This document shows positions 7,577 to 16,369 of a stretch of DNA of 64,000 nucleotides, in pieces (the first letter of the stretch is position 1; every line of letters starts with the position of its first letter). The DNA is from Bradyrhizobium sp. ISRA430 (GTDB lineage Bacteria; Pseudomonadota; Alphaproteobacteria; Rhizobiales; Xanthobacteraceae): the NCBI RefSeq assembly GCF_029909975.1, contig NZ_CP094516.1:6674501-6738500 (forward strand), read 5' to 3'. The position numbers were made by a program, and so were the translations under genes. The notes below the pieces were generated by a model. That model was not told where the DNA came from. It did no database searches and saw only the letters and a list, made by a program, of their open reading frames with translations.

Positions 7577-9187
7577 ATGCTGACCGAAGCCGCAACTTAC
7601 GATGAGCTCTACCGCAACTTCCGCTGGGACATCCCGGCGCGATTCAACATGGCGGAGGCCTGTTGCGATCGCCACGCCGACGGCACCGGCCGCCTCGCGC
7701 TGGTCTATGTCGACGAGAACGGCACGACGAGCCGCACCTCGTTCGACGAGATCGCGGAGCTGTCGCGCCGCTTCGCCAATGTGCTGAAGGCCGACGGGCT
7801 GACGCGCGGTGACCGCGTCGCGGTATTCTTGTCGCAGTCGCTGGAACTGCCGATCGCGCATATGGCCGCGTTCCGTTCCGGCATGATCTCGATCCCGCTG
7901 TTCGCCCTGTTCGGCGAGGACGCGCTGGAATTCCGCCTGTCGAATTCGCAAGCAAGAGCCATCATCACCGATGAGGCGGGCTGGGAGAAACTCACGAAGA
8001 TCCGCGATCGGCTGCCTTATTTGCAGGACATCTATGTCACGAGCGGCGCCGTCCACGCCGGCGCAAAACCGTTCTGGTCAGCGATCGAAACCGCATCCGA
8101 GGACTTTGCGCCCGTCGACACCTCCGCCGACGATCCCGCGCTGATCATCTACACCTCCGGCACGACCGGCAATCCCAAGGGCGCGCTGCATGCCCATCGC
8201 GTCGTGCTCGGCCATCTGCCGAACGTCGAGATGTGTCACAACTTCCTGCCGCGTCCCGGCGATCTGATGTGGACGCCGGCGGACTGGGCCTGGATCGGCG
8301 GACTCGTGAATGGCCTGTTCGCGTTCTGGTATCACGGCATTCCCTTGGTCGGTCACCGCGCGCGCAAATTCGAGCCGCAGGCGGCGATGCAGATGATGGC
8401 TGACCTCGGCGTGCGCAACGTCTTCCTGCCGCCGACGGCGCTGAAGCTGATGCGGCAGGCCGGCGTGAAGCATCCCGGGGTGAAGCTGTGCAGCATCTTC
8501 ACCGGCGGTGAATCCCTTGGCGGCGAGCTTTTGGGCTGGGTGCACGAAACCTTCGGCATCGACGCCCATGAGGTGTTCGGCCAGACCGAGTGCAATCTCG
8601 TGATCGGCAGCAACTCCAATCTGTTTCCGATCCGCCCCGGCTCGATGGGCAAGGCGACGCCGGGCTTCGATGTCCGCATCGTCAACGACAAGGGCGAGGA
8701 AATGCCGCGCGGCCAGCGCGGCATCATCGGCGTGCGCCAGCCGTGCCCTGTCACGATGATCGAATATTGGCGCAATCCTGAGGCGACGGCGAAGAAATAT
8801 GCCGGCGAATTCCTGCTCACCGGCGATCTCGGCGTGCAGGATGAGGACGGCTATTTCTGGTACGTCAGCCGCGAGGACGACGTCATTACCACCGCCGGCT
8901 ATCGCGTCGGCCCCTCGGAGATCGAGCACACGCTGATGAAGCATCCATCGGTAGCGATGGCGGCGGTGGTCGGCATTCCCGATCCGATCCGCACCGAATC
9001 GATCAAGGCCTGGATCGTGCTGCGCCCCGGCTTTGCCGCAAGCGATACGCTCGCGCGCGAGATCCAGGAATTCGTCAAGGTGCAGCTCGCCGCCCACGAA
9101 TATCCGCGCTTCGTGGAATTCGCGGAGACGCTGCCGATGACCGCCACCGGCAAGGTGCTGCGGCGCGAGCTGCGGGCGAGGGGATAA
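7577..9187 (+). CDS. Acyl-CoA/acetyl-CoA synthetase-like AMP-forming ligase
   Basis: A 536-residue member of the ANL superfamily, activating a carboxylic acid with ATP and joining it to CoA. The AMP-binding loop YTSGTTGNPKGALH is near residue 192, VFGQTECN is motif A5, and LLTGDLGVQDEDGYFWYVSREDDVI is the A7/A8 hinge. The catalytic Lys is in TATGKVLRRELR close to the C-terminus. The sequence resembles medium-chain acyl-CoA or acetate/propionate ligases; substrate specificity cannot be read by eye. I chose ATG 7577 (MLTEAATYDELYRNF), preceded by GAGGGAAA; the open frame upstream runs through repeat DNA. Confidence 0.9.
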   Translation: MLTEAATYDELYRNFRWDIPARFNMAEACCDRHADGTGRLALVYVDENGTTSRTSFDEIAELSRRFANVLKADGLTRGDRVAVFLSQSLELPIAHMAAFRSGMISIPLFALFGEDALEFRLSNSQARAIITDEAGWEKLTKIRDRLPYLQDIYVTSGAVHAGAKPFWSAIETASEDFAPVDTSADDPALIIYTSGTTGNPKGALHAHRVVLGHLPNVEMCHNFLPRPGDLMWTPADWAWIGGLVNGLFAFWYHGIPLVGHRARKFEPQAAMQMMADLGVRNVFLPPTALKLMRQAGVKHPGVKLCSIFTGGESLGGELLGWVHETFGIDAHEVFGQTECNLVIGSNSNLFPIRPGSMGKATPGFDVRIVNDKGEEMPRGQRGIIGVRQPCPVTMIEYWRNPEATAKKYAGEFLLTGDLGVQDEDGYFWYVSREDDVITTAGYRVGPSEIEHTLMKHPSVAMAAVVGIPDPIRTESIKAWIVLRPGFAASDTLAREIQEFVKVQLAAHEYPRFVEFAETLPMTATGKVLRRELRARG

Positions 9188-9210
9188 GGTCAGGTCATTC
9201 ACTGGCGGCG

Positions 9211-9726
9211 CTACGGCGTCTTGATTCCCATCGCCTTGAGCGCATCGAGCATCCGCTGCGGCGGGCCCAGCTTGATGACCAGTGGCTTGCCGGTTTCGAG
9301 TACGCTCTTGAGGCTGGACAGGATCGCCGGCCAGCCCGAGCGGCCGCCGGCCAGAATGTCGTCGCTGAGCGGCCGGTCGTGGCCTTCGCTCATGGTGAGC
9401 CGGACCGCGTCGCCGACCTGTTCGATCTCGTAGGTCACGAGCGTCGGTCCGAGCTTCTCGACCAGCTCCGGCCAGTTGACGTTGAAGGTGACGGAGAGCT
9501 TTCGCGGAGGGTCGTAGGCGAGGACCTCGCCGCTGATGTGCAGCGCCCCGTCCGGCGTGCGCACGGTGAAGGCGCCGCCGAGCCGCGGCTCGACCTCGAC
9601 CGCATTGCCGAAGAAATACTTCCGACTGAACTCGGCGGTGGTCAGCGCCTCCCACACCTTCTCGGGCGTGGAGGCGATGTAGATGGTGTAGACCGTCAGC
9701 GGCTTGAACTGATCGAGGTTCATCAT
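9211..9726 (-). CDS. SRPBCC/AHSA1-domain protein (third of three)
   Basis: A 171-residue START-like fold protein related to the AHSA1 (Aha1 C-terminal) group. It has the typical opening VYTIYIASTPEKVWEALTTAEFSRKYFFG and a C-terminal SGWPAILSSLKSVLETGKP helix. It is the last gene of an ArsR-SRPBCC operon, and its start overlaps the previous stop by four bases (ATGA). Such proteins bind hydrophobic ligands; no enzymatic activity can be inferred. It has a longer C-terminal tail than its two paralogues. Confidence 0.85.
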   Translation of the reverse strand: MMNLDQFKPLTVYTIYIASTPEKVWEALTTAEFSRKYFFGNAVEVEPRLGGAFTVRTPDGALHISGEVLAYDPPRKLSVTFNVNWPELVEKLGPTLVTYEIEQVGDAVRLTMSEGHDRPLSDDILAGGRSGWPAILSSLKSVLETGKPLVIKLGPPQRMLDALKAMGIKTP

Positions 9727-10190
9727 TCAAATCCTTCGATGCCAAGCGCCGCGGGCGGGATCGTCGGTGCCTTGCCGGTTTCAAGTAAGCTCTTGAGCCC
9801 GGACAGGATCGCCGGCCAGCCCTTGGAAATGCCATCGAGCAGCTTGCTGCCTGCGGCGAAGCCTTCGTGGGTTACGGTCAGCTTCACAAGGCTGCCCCAA
9901 GGCTCGAGCGTGAAAACCACCTTGGTCGGTCCTTCGTTCCGCATCTCCTCATTCACTTCGTGCTTGAACGTGTACGACAACCGTCGCGGCCGGTCGGCCT
10001 CGAGGATCTCGCCGGTGTCGGTGGTCGTGCCGCTCATCACCAGCGCAAAGGACGAGCCGACCTTCCAGTCGGACCTGACCTCGGTGTCGAACCAGTATTG
10101 CCGGGTGAACTCGCTCTTGGTGAGCGCGTCCCACAGCTTTTCCGGCGTGGTCTCGATATAGGTGACATAGATGAATTCGGGCCGGGCCAT
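9723..10190 (-). CDS. SRPBCC/AHSA1-domain protein (second of three)
   Basis: A 155-residue paralogue of its neighbours (FIYVTYIETTPEKLWDALTKSEFTRQYWF; C-terminal KGWPAILSGLKSLLETGK). The ATG at 10190 overlaps the stop codon of the preceding gene by one base; a GTG one codon earlier is equally possible. It sits in the middle of the tightly overlapping ArsR operon, so translation is probably coupled. Confidence 0.85.
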   Translation of the reverse strand: MARPEFIYVTYIETTPEKLWDALTKSEFTRQYWFDTEVRSDWKVGSSFALVMSGTTTDTGEILEADRPRRLSYTFKHEVNEEMRNEGPTKVVFTLEPWGSLVKLTVTHEGFAAGSKLLDGISKGWPAILSGLKSLLETGKAPTIPPAALGIEGFE

Positions 10191-10651
10191 CACGCAGCGT
10201 CCTTCGAGTAGCTGGGCGGGACGATTCCGATCGTATGCCCGGTCTCGAGCAGGCTCTTCAGGTTCGACAGCACCATCGGCCAGCCGCCGGAGATATCGCG
10301 CAGGGTCTTGCCGTCTTCGCCGAGCTCGTCATGAGTGACGGTCAGCTTGACGACCTTGCCGCGTGGCTCGAGATCGAAGCTGACGCGCGAGATTCCCTCG
10401 CCCGCGGCTTCGGGCTTGCGATTGTACCAGCTATAGGCGAGTCGCCGCGTCGGATCGAAAGTGATGACCTCGCCCTCGACCGTTGGATTGCCGTTATTGG
10501 TGAAGCGGTACGGCGCGCCTTCCTTCCAGTCGGAGGCGATGCGGTGGCCGAACCAGTAACGTTCGGTGAAATCGCCGTCGGTCAGGGCCTGCCACAGCGC
10601 CTCGGGCGAGGTCTCGATGTAGGTCACGTAGACATAGCTCGGCTTACTCAT
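10190..10651 (-). CDS. SRPBCC/AHSA1-domain protein (first of three)
   Basis: A 153-residue START-like fold protein with the opening YVYVTYIETSPEALWQALTDGDF, then YWFGHRIASDWKEG, and the helix GGWPMVLSNLKSLLETG. Its ATG at 10651 lies inside the end of the ArsR gene (8-base overlap), so it is cotranscribed with the repressor. The three consecutive paralogues are clearly related by duplication but diverged. Confidence 0.87.
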   Translation of the reverse strand: MSKPSYVYVTYIETSPEALWQALTDGDFTERYWFGHRIASDWKEGAPYRFTNNGNPTVEGEVITFDPTRRLAYSWYNRKPEAAGEGISRVSFDLEPRGKVVKLTVTHDELGEDGKTLRDISGGWPMVLSNLKSLLETGHTIGIVPPSYSKDAA

Positions 10652-10958
10652 CGCGTTTCTCCAACTGACGTTTCAACTCGCTGAGAGCGGCAAGCTTGCC
10701 GCGCTCGAATTTCCTGATCCAGCGTTCGCCGATCTGATGGATCGGCACCGGGTTGAGGTAATGCAGCTTCTCGCGGCCATGCTTGAAGGTCGTGACCAGA
10801 TTGGCCTCTTCGAGGATGGCAAGGTGCTTGGTGACGGCCTGGCGCGTCATCTCCAGGCCCTCGCAGAGTTCGTTCAACGTCTGACCGTTCTTGGTGTGAA
10901 GTCTGTCAAGGAGTAACCGTCGTGACGCGTCGGCCAGCGCTTTGAAGACTTCATCCAT
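10644..10958 (-). CDS. ArsR-family autorepressor of the SRPBCC operon
   Basis: A 104-residue winged-helix regulator. MDEVFKALADASRRLLLDRLHTK is the standard ArsR start. The recognition helix lies in LCEGLEMTRQAVTKHLAILEEANLV and the wing in FKHGREKLHYLNPVPI. It lacks the ELCVCDL cysteine motif of metal sensors. ATG 10958 is chosen over a TTG at 10976, which lies inside the operator. A perfect palindrome at 10973-10988 sits 15 bases upstream, so autoregulation of the four-gene operon is likely. Confidence 0.9.
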   Translation of the reverse strand: MDEVFKALADASRRLLLDRLHTKNGQTLNELCEGLEMTRQAVTKHLAILEEANLVTTFKHGREKLHYLNPVPIHQIGERWIRKFERGKLAALSELKRQLEKRDE

Positions 10959-10972
10959 GGCGGAGATAATAG

Positions 10973-10988
10973 GCAACCAAATGGTTGC
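10973..10988. promoter_or_regulatory. ArsR operator
   Basis: GCAACCA-AA-TGGTTGC is a perfect palindrome with 7-base arms, directly upstream of the ArsR/SRPBCC operon start at 10958. Similar ACCAAATGGT cores are common before ArsR genes linked to SRPBCC proteins. Confidence 0.75.
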
Positions 10989-11072
10989 ATGTCAAGATGG
11001 TGTCTTTGGCGGGCGCGAACCCCTGTGTTAGCCTTGCATCTCAGCCAACGCAGATTGGTTCCGGGAGGATCA

Positions 11073-12521
11073 ATGATCAGCCGCGTTCAACTTGCTGCTT
11101 GCCTTGTCCTTTTCGCCGGCAGCACATGCCTCCATGCGCAGAAGCAGCAGGTGATCGGCGCGCCGCCGGAAGCTTCCAACATGAAGCTGGTCGGCACGAA
11201 CGACCTGCAGGCGCGCAGCGCCTATCAGCCGACCATCCATCACCAGGGCGATCGCTGGATCGCCTATATCGGACATCACGGCGGCACCGACGCGGTGCCG
11301 AGCCCTGTCAATCCGATGACGGGACAGGCCGAGCCCAACGGCACCTCGATCGTCGACGTCACCGATCCCGCGCATCCCAAGTACCTGCGGCACCTGCCGG
11401 GGCAGGAGGGCAAGTACGAATCCGGCGGCGCGCAGATGGTGCGGGTCTGCGACGGCAAGGCGTTGCCGAAGGGCGATCCCAACGCGGTCTACATGCTCCG
11501 TACCTTCGGCAGCGAGGCGCACGAAATCTGGAGCGTTGCCGATCCCGCCAATCCCGCGCTCGTCACCCGCATCGCTGGCCTGAAGGACACGCACAAGAGC
11601 TGGTGGGAATGCGACACCGGCATTGCCTATCTCGTCTCGGGCGCGCCGGACTGGCGCACGCGCCGCATGACACAAGTCTATGATCTCTCCGATCCCGCGC
11701 ATCCGCAGAAGATCCGCGACTTCGGCCTGCCCGGCCAGGAGCCTGGCGCGACCGGCGCGGTGCCGACCGAATTGCACGGGCCGATCTCGACCGGCCCCAC
11801 AGGCAACCGCGTCTATTTCGGCTACGGCACCAATAAGGGCGGCATTCTGCAGATCGTCGATCGCGAAAAGCTCTTGAACGGGCCGAAGGAGCCGACGCCG
11901 GACAATCTGCGCTATCCCGAGATTGCGCGACTGCCGATGTCGGCCTTCAACGGCGCGCACACGACGTTTCCGATGCTGGACATGCCCATCGCCGAATTCG
12001 CCGAGGACAAGGACGGCAAGACCCGCGACATCGTCATGATCGTGGACGAGGCGATTCTGAATGAATGCGGCGAGGCGCGGCAGATGGTGTGGTTCGCCGA
12101 TGTCACCACCGAGACGCGGCCGATGATGATCTCCAGTTACACCGTGCCCGAGGCGAGCGGGCAGTTCTGCCAGCGCGGCGGCCGCTTCGGCTCGCATTCC
12201 TCGAACGAGAGCATGGCGCCGGTCTATTACAAGAAGATGGCCTTCATCGCCTTCTTCAATGCCGGCGTGCGTGCGCTCGACATCCGAGATCCCTATCATC
12301 CCAAGGAAGTCGGCTACTTCATTCCTTCGATCACGAGCGCGACCGACAAGCGCTGCATTCCGGTCGAGGGTGGCGAGCGCTGCAAGGTCGCGATCCAGAC
12401 CAACAATGTCGAGACCGATGATCGCGGCTACATCTACATCGTCGATCGCGCCAATACCGGCCTGCATATCCTCGAGCTGACCGGGCCCGCGCGCGCCGTC
12501 GCCGGCCTGCCGAAGAACTGA
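11073..12521 (+). CDS. Secreted LVIVD-repeat beta-propeller protein
   Basis: A 482-residue exported protein. The N-terminus MISRVQLAACLVLFAGSTCLHAQ is a Sec signal peptide. Repeated blades of the type V-D-V-x-D-P-x-x-P are visible: SIVDVTDPAHPKYLRHL, EIWSVADPANPALVTRI, QVYDLSDPAHPQKIRDF and RALDIRDPYHPKEVGYF. This is the LVIVD repeat pattern of beta-propellers. The function is unknown; a surface or periplasmic binding role is likely. ATG 11073 follows GGGAGGAT. The next gene starts two bases after its stop, so the pair probably forms an operon. Confidence 0.85.
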   Translation: MISRVQLAACLVLFAGSTCLHAQKQQVIGAPPEASNMKLVGTNDLQARSAYQPTIHHQGDRWIAYIGHHGGTDAVPSPVNPMTGQAEPNGTSIVDVTDPAHPKYLRHLPGQEGKYESGGAQMVRVCDGKALPKGDPNAVYMLRTFGSEAHEIWSVADPANPALVTRIAGLKDTHKSWWECDTGIAYLVSGAPDWRTRRMTQVYDLSDPAHPQKIRDFGLPGQEPGATGAVPTELHGPISTGPTGNRVYFGYGTNKGGILQIVDREKLLNGPKEPTPDNLRYPEIARLPMSAFNGAHTTFPMLDMPIAEFAEDKDGKTRDIVMIVDEAILNECGEARQMVWFADVTTETRPMMISSYTVPEASGQFCQRGGRFGSHSSNESMAPVYYKKMAFIAFFNAGVRALDIRDPYHPKEVGYFIPSITSATDKRCIPVEGGERCKVAIQTNNVETDDRGYIYIVDRANTGLHILELTGPARAVAGLPKN

Positions 12522-12523
12522 CG

Positions 12524-13066
12524 ATGCGCCGTGCGGTGACGATAGCGCTCGCGCTGATCGCGCTGGGTGCGTCGGGCGTCGGAGCCAATCAACTCGCGCC
12601 GGCGCCGACGGACGGGCCGACGCATTGGCGCGAGATCGCCTGGCCGTTCCCGCGCGACGGCTGGCCCGCCGGCCGCGCATTTCGTTGCGATGGGGCCTGT
12701 GAGGGTGTCGAGCTCTACATCCGCGCCAAGCTCGGCTTCTGCAACTGCGACCGCGGCGTCGCCGATGACGACGAGGTCGATCAGGTCACCGACATCGACT
12801 TGATCAGCCCGCGTTTTGTGGCGATGGCGCCGGGCGAGGAAGCGCGCGTCGGCGAGTTGCGCGGCCGTACCCGGCCCTACGATCTCGACATGCCCGACGG
12901 CGCGCGCCGCGCCGCCACCGGCATCGCTCTCTCGCGCCGCTGCGATCTGCTGGTCGCGGTCGTGCAAGGGGCGGGTGAGGTGGTGGCTGTGAAGCACGCG
13001 GCGCTGGAGTTTTTGGAGACGCAGGAAATGAAGCGATGGATTACGGCAGCATTGGACGGAAGGTGA
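12524..13066 (+). CDS. Secreted protein of unknown function
   Basis: A 180-residue product with a Sec signal (MRRAVTIALALIALGASGVGA). The mature part carries several cysteines (RCDGACEG, FCNCDRG, SRRCDLL), which suggests disulfide bonds in the periplasm. I do not recognise the family. It starts two bases after the LVIVD gene and is probably cotranscribed, so the two products may act together. Confidence 0.75.
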   Translation: MRRAVTIALALIALGASGVGANQLAPAPTDGPTHWREIAWPFPRDGWPAGRAFRCDGACEGVELYIRAKLGFCNCDRGVADDDEVDQVTDIDLISPRFVAMAPGEEARVGELRGRTRPYDLDMPDGARRAATGIALSRRCDLLVAVVQGAGEVVAVKHAALEFLETQEMKRWITAALDGR

Positions 13067-13096
13067 TGCAGGCCTTATCGCGCCACTTTTTCCGCC

Positions 13097-13265
13097 GTCG
13101 TCACCCGCGAAAGCGGGTGATCCAGTATTCCAGAGACGGTCGTGGGATACGGAGAGGGCGCGGCCCACTGGATACCCCGCTTGCCGCCTACGCCAAAGCT
13201 TCGGCGGCCCAAGAGCGTGCGCCCCGGCGAAGCCTTGGCGTAGCCGGGTCGCGGGGTATGACGAC
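13097..13265. repeat. GTCATCACCCGCGAAAGCGGGTGA-type repeat (family B)
   Basis: The left part is the hairpin TCACCCGCGAAAGCGGGTGA followed by TCCAGTATTCC. The right part ends ACTGGATACCCCG...CGGGGTATGACG with an insertion in the middle. The same unit recurs at 22496-22597 and 26661-26774. Confidence 0.75.
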
Positions 13266-13361
13266 GGCGTTTGTGACCCGTGCGTGCGACACACGTCGAG
13301 CTTTCGTCCACGCGCCAAACATGCATTAATTGCACCCAAACGCCTTCAGCGAGCCTTCCCC

Positions 13362-13982
13362 ATGATGTCCTTGCAAGCTTATCTCGCCTTCGTCGCCGCC
13401 TGCATTGCGCTGGCGCTGCTGCCTGGTCCGATCGTCACGCTCGTGATTGCCAATGGCTTGCGCCACGGCACCCGGGCGGCGCTGACCAATGTCGCGGGCG
13501 CGCAGGCCGGACTCGCGATCGTGATCGGCGTCGTCGCGATCGGCCTGACCTCGCTGATGGCGACGATGGGCTATTGGTTCGACTGGGTGCGCTTTGCCGG
13601 CGCTGCCTACCTGATCTGGCTCGGCATCAAGCTGATCTGGGCGCCGGTCGAAGGCGTCCATGTGGATGAGCCGCCGGCGCCGCCGCGCGGCGGCTTCTTC
13701 CTGCAAGGCTTTCTGGTGCTGCTGTCGAACCCGAAGGTGCTGGTATTCTTCGGCGCCTTCATCCCGCAGTTCATGGACATGAACCGCGACCACTTTCCGC
13801 AGGTCGCGCTGTTGGGAGCGACCTTCATGGTGACGGCGGCGATGACCGATGCGCTCTACGCCACGCTTGCTGGCCGTGCGCGAAAATTCTTTTCCGCGCG
13901 CCGCACCCGGATGCTGTCGCGCGTCTCCGGCGGCTTCATGATCGGCGGCGGAATCTGGCTGGCGCTGACCCGGGCGAAGTAG
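13362..13982 (+). CDS. LysE/RhtB-family amino acid exporter
   Basis: A 206-residue inner-membrane exporter with about six helices. The signature is AALALLPGPIVTLVIANGLRHGTRAALTNVAGAQAG, in which PGP and G-x-x-x-G correspond to the LysE/RhtB motif, then VRFAGAAYLIWLGIKLI and LVLLSNPKVLVFFGAFIPQF. ATG 13362 or 13365 (MMSLQAYLAF) is the start; the longer open frame upstream overlaps the repeat. The substrate is probably an amino acid or homoserine lactone, not determinable here. Confidence 0.88.
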   Translation: MMSLQAYLAFVAACIALALLPGPIVTLVIANGLRHGTRAALTNVAGAQAGLAIVIGVVAIGLTSLMATMGYWFDWVRFAGAAYLIWLGIKLIWAPVEGVHVDEPPAPPRGGFFLQGFLVLLSNPKVLVFFGAFIPQFMDMNRDHFPQVALLGATFMVTAAMTDALYATLAGRARKFFSARRTRMLSRVSGGFMIGGGIWLALTRAK

Positions 13983-14175
13983 CCCTGGTTGAAGCTGTCA
14001 GGCGTAGATTGATCCGCGCGTTCCGCTCTGCTCCCTCCCCCCTTGCGGGGGGGGGGGCCGGGGAGGGGGTAGCCGAGGAAACGGTGCAGCCGTGGTCGAG
14101 ATCGGGTGTGCGATGGGGCTGTAGCGTTTGATGCGTCGAGACGGACTGCATCGCGGCGGTTGGGACGCAAGCCGC

Positions 14176-14979
14176 TTACACCAATCCCTCTGCGCGCAGC
14201 TCCGCTTCGATCTGGCCGAGGATCCGCGACAGCCGTTCGGCCCATTGCTGCTGGCCGGATTGATCGGTGATCAGGTCCTGGCGGATTTCGATTCCGGTGT
14301 TGATCAGGCCGCGGGCTTCGCCGTGTACGGGGATGGTGTAGTCGGTGATATCGCTCACGGCATAGGGCTGGTTGTCGCCGACGACGAGATCGCCCTCGCT
14401 GCGCAAATGCTTCAACAAGAGGCGCGGCAGCACCGTGTCGCGGTGATAGAGCGTGCCGATGTGCCAGGGCCGGGCGACGCCGGCGTAGACCGCCGTGAAG
14501 CTGTGCAGCGACACCAGCACCGTCGGCCGCTTGGCGTGCACGCGGCCGCTGACGACGGCATCGATGCGGCTGTGATAGGGATCAAAGATCTCGCGGCGCC
14601 GCGCCTCGCGCTCCTCCGCCGAAAGCCCCTCATTGCGCGGGATGGCGGTGGCTTCCGAGATCGCCGGGATCGAGCTTGCGACGCTCGGCGGACGGTTGCA
14701 GTCGATCACGAGCCGCGAATAGCGCTGCGCGATCAGATGCGCGTCGAGCATATCGGCCAATCGTTCGGCAACGCCGGCAATGCCGATGTCCCAGGCGATG
14801 TGCCGCGTCAGCTCGCTTCCGGCTACGCCGAGGTCGCCGAGCGCGTGCGGCAGGAGCCGCCCGTAATGGTCGGAGGTGAGCAGGAACGGAGATCGCCCCG
14901 CTCGATTGGCCTCATGAACCGGATCGGCGTCGTTCGTGCCCAGCAGTCGAGCCGGCGCGCTCGTTGCGTCTGAAGTCAT
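14176..14979 (-). CDS. N-formylglutamate amidohydrolase family protein
   Basis: A 267-residue member of the FGase family, whose founding enzyme HutG cleaves N-formylglutamate in histidine degradation. Visible features are DPVHEANRAGR, the conserved RLVIDCNRPP near residue 90, FDPYHSRID, VLVSLHSFTAVY and the C-terminal EIRQDLITDQSGQQQWAERL. No hut genes are nearby, so a role outside histidine use is possible. Start ATG 14979. A G-rich repeat tract lies just downstream at 14040-14070. Confidence 0.78.
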   Translation of the reverse strand: MTSDATSAPARLLGTNDADPVHEANRAGRSPFLLTSDHYGRLLPHALGDLGVAGSELTRHIAWDIGIAGVAERLADMLDAHLIAQRYSRLVIDCNRPPSVASSIPAISEATAIPRNEGLSAEEREARRREIFDPYHSRIDAVVSGRVHAKRPTVLVSLHSFTAVYAGVARPWHIGTLYHRDTVLPRLLLKHLRSEGDLVVGDNQPYAVSDITDYTIPVHGEARGLINTGIEIRQDLITDQSGQQQWAERLSRILGQIEAELRAEGLV

Positions 14980-15118
14980 TCGGATTGCCTATCGAAGCAG
15001 CACTCTGGTCGAGATCGGACAACGCTATAGAGGAGGCGGCCTCAAAGCACCATCGTCAAGACGAGATGGCTTGCAAGACGACTTGAATCGACGCGTGCGC
15101 GCAGGATAACAAGCGCAC

Positions 15119-15517
15119 ATGAGCTCCGATCTTCTCTTCGTCTACGGCACCTTGATGCGCGGCTTCGATCATCCGATGGCGCGGCTGTTGTCGATGCATG
15201 CGGATTTCCTGGGGGAGGCGACCTGTCGCGGCCGGCTCGTTCTCGTGAAGCATTATCCGGGGCTGCTGTTGTCGGACACGTCGTCGGACCTCGTCCATGG
15301 CGAGCTGTTCCGCCTGCGCGCGCCCGACGAGCTGCTGCGCGAGCTCGACATGTACGAAGCCTGTGGCGAGAGCTTTCCGGAGCCGACCGAATATCTGCGT
15401 AAGCTGATCGACGTGATGATTGCGGACGGCGTGGCCACTCAAGCCTGGACCTACATCTACAATTGGCCCGTGACCGACTTGCCGCTGATCGAGTCGGGCC
15501 GCTTTCTCGATCATTAG
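15119..15517 (+). CDS. Gamma-glutamylcyclotransferase (AIG2-like) protein
   Basis: A 132-residue single-domain protein. The opening LLFVYGTLMRGFDHPMA carries the YGTL motif that shapes the gamma-glutamyl pocket, and ELDMYEACGES provides the acidic catalytic position of the family. It probably forms 5-oxoproline from gamma-glutamyl peptides or amines, or acts on a modified small molecule. The stop codon overlaps the end of the convergent gene at 15514 by four bases. Confidence 0.82.
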   Translation: MSSDLLFVYGTLMRGFDHPMARLLSMHADFLGEATCRGRLVLVKHYPGLLLSDTSSDLVHGELFRLRAPDELLRELDMYEACGESFPEPTEYLRKLIDVMIADGVATQAWTYIYNWPVTDLPLIESGRFLDH

Positions 15518-16077
15518 GCTGAGAGCACCTCCCGCACCAGGCGCACGTCGACCTCGCGCTCGACGTAAGTCCACTCCTCGGTCCGCCGCAGCATCGCGAC
15601 CAGCTCCTCGAACATCGAGGCATCCGCCGGCGTGAACTCGAACCAGGTGAGGAAGTCGAAGGGCTCGCCGAGGTCGCGAGAGTGATAGAGCTGCCGCGCG
15701 ATTGCGGGAAGGAAGCGCAGGCTGCTTGCGATGTGGTGCGACTTGTCCTCGAAGATCTTGCGCCGCTCCTCGGGCGCGAGCTCCCACCAGGCTTGCGACT
15801 TGCGGATCGGGATCAGCGCCGCGCTGGTTGCCTCGGGTCGGCCGAGCCCGGCCTGCGCGGCCGTGAGCTGCTCCCTCTCGGCGCGCGTGGTGTAGCGCGG
15901 ATGGCTCGCAACACCGACCAGCCGCCACGCATTGCGCGAAGGCACCAACGGCAACGAGACCGCATCGCTGTCCGTCACCGACAGCGCCGGCACGAAGGGC
16001 AGGGGGTCGCCCGTCACTGATGACATCGAGGTGACACGCCAACCCCCGCTATGGCCGCCTCGAAACGTCATGAACAT
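15514..16077 (-). CDS. Chlorite dismutase-family heme protein (short form)
   Basis: A 187-residue protein of the chlorite dismutase superfamily in the short, one-domain size class known from Nitrobacter-type dimeric enzymes. Family marks are RAEREQLTAAQ, AALIPIRKSQAWWELAPEERRKIFE, HHIASSLRFLPAIARQLYHSRDLGEPFDFLTWFEF and EEWTYVEREV. The His in LYHSRDLG is the likely proximal heme ligand. I could not place the distal Arg with certainty, so chlorite-degrading activity versus another heme role is open. ATG 16077 is kept because the early GGHSGGW segment fits short family members; 16071 and 16026 are alternatives. Confidence 0.8.
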   Translation of the reverse strand: MFMTFRGGHSGGWRVTSMSSVTGDPLPFVPALSVTDSDAVSLPLVPSRNAWRLVGVASHPRYTTRAEREQLTAAQAGLGRPEATSAALIPIRKSQAWWELAPEERRKIFEDKSHHIASSLRFLPAIARQLYHSRDLGEPFDFLTWFEFTPADASMFEELVAMLRRTEEWTYVEREVDVRLVREVLSA

Positions 16078-16131
16078 GGCGCTATGGAAGCGCGGAACCG
16101 GCCGGGGTTCAAGGCTGCTTTTTTCGCCGCT

Positions 16132-16236
16132 CCGTCATTCCGGGCGCCTCGAACAGGCTAGCCCGGAATCCATTGCGCCGCCGGTATGTTGGGAGGAATG
16201 GAATCCGGGCTCGCGCTAGCGCGCCCCGGAATGATA
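16132..16236. repeat. CGTCATTCCGGG-type palindromic repeat (family A)
   Basis: The ends CGTCATTCCGGGCGC and GCGCCCCGGAATGAT are inverted, and an inner pair AGCCCGGAATCCATT / AATGGAATCCGGGCT is also inverted, so the whole element can fold as a long hairpin. It matches 21349-21446 closely. Confidence 0.78.
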
Positions 16237-16369
16237 GAGAAATGACGGAAAGGACTGTGAACAGCGCGGATAACCCGGATAAGCCTGACAATCCTGACTT
16301 TTCGGCGAGCCGCACCTATATCCGTAACCCTTCGTCCGACTCACACGATTTCGCGCTAAACACAGGCCC

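Noticed and set aside
8078..9835. A 585-codon minus-strand frame opposite the acyl-CoA synthetase gene
   Set aside because: Antisense shadow of a high-GC gene; the plus frame carries all ANL motifs.
11070..12680. A 536-codon minus-strand frame opposite the LVIVD gene
   Set aside because: The plus strand has a signal peptide and clear repeats; this frame shows no domain.
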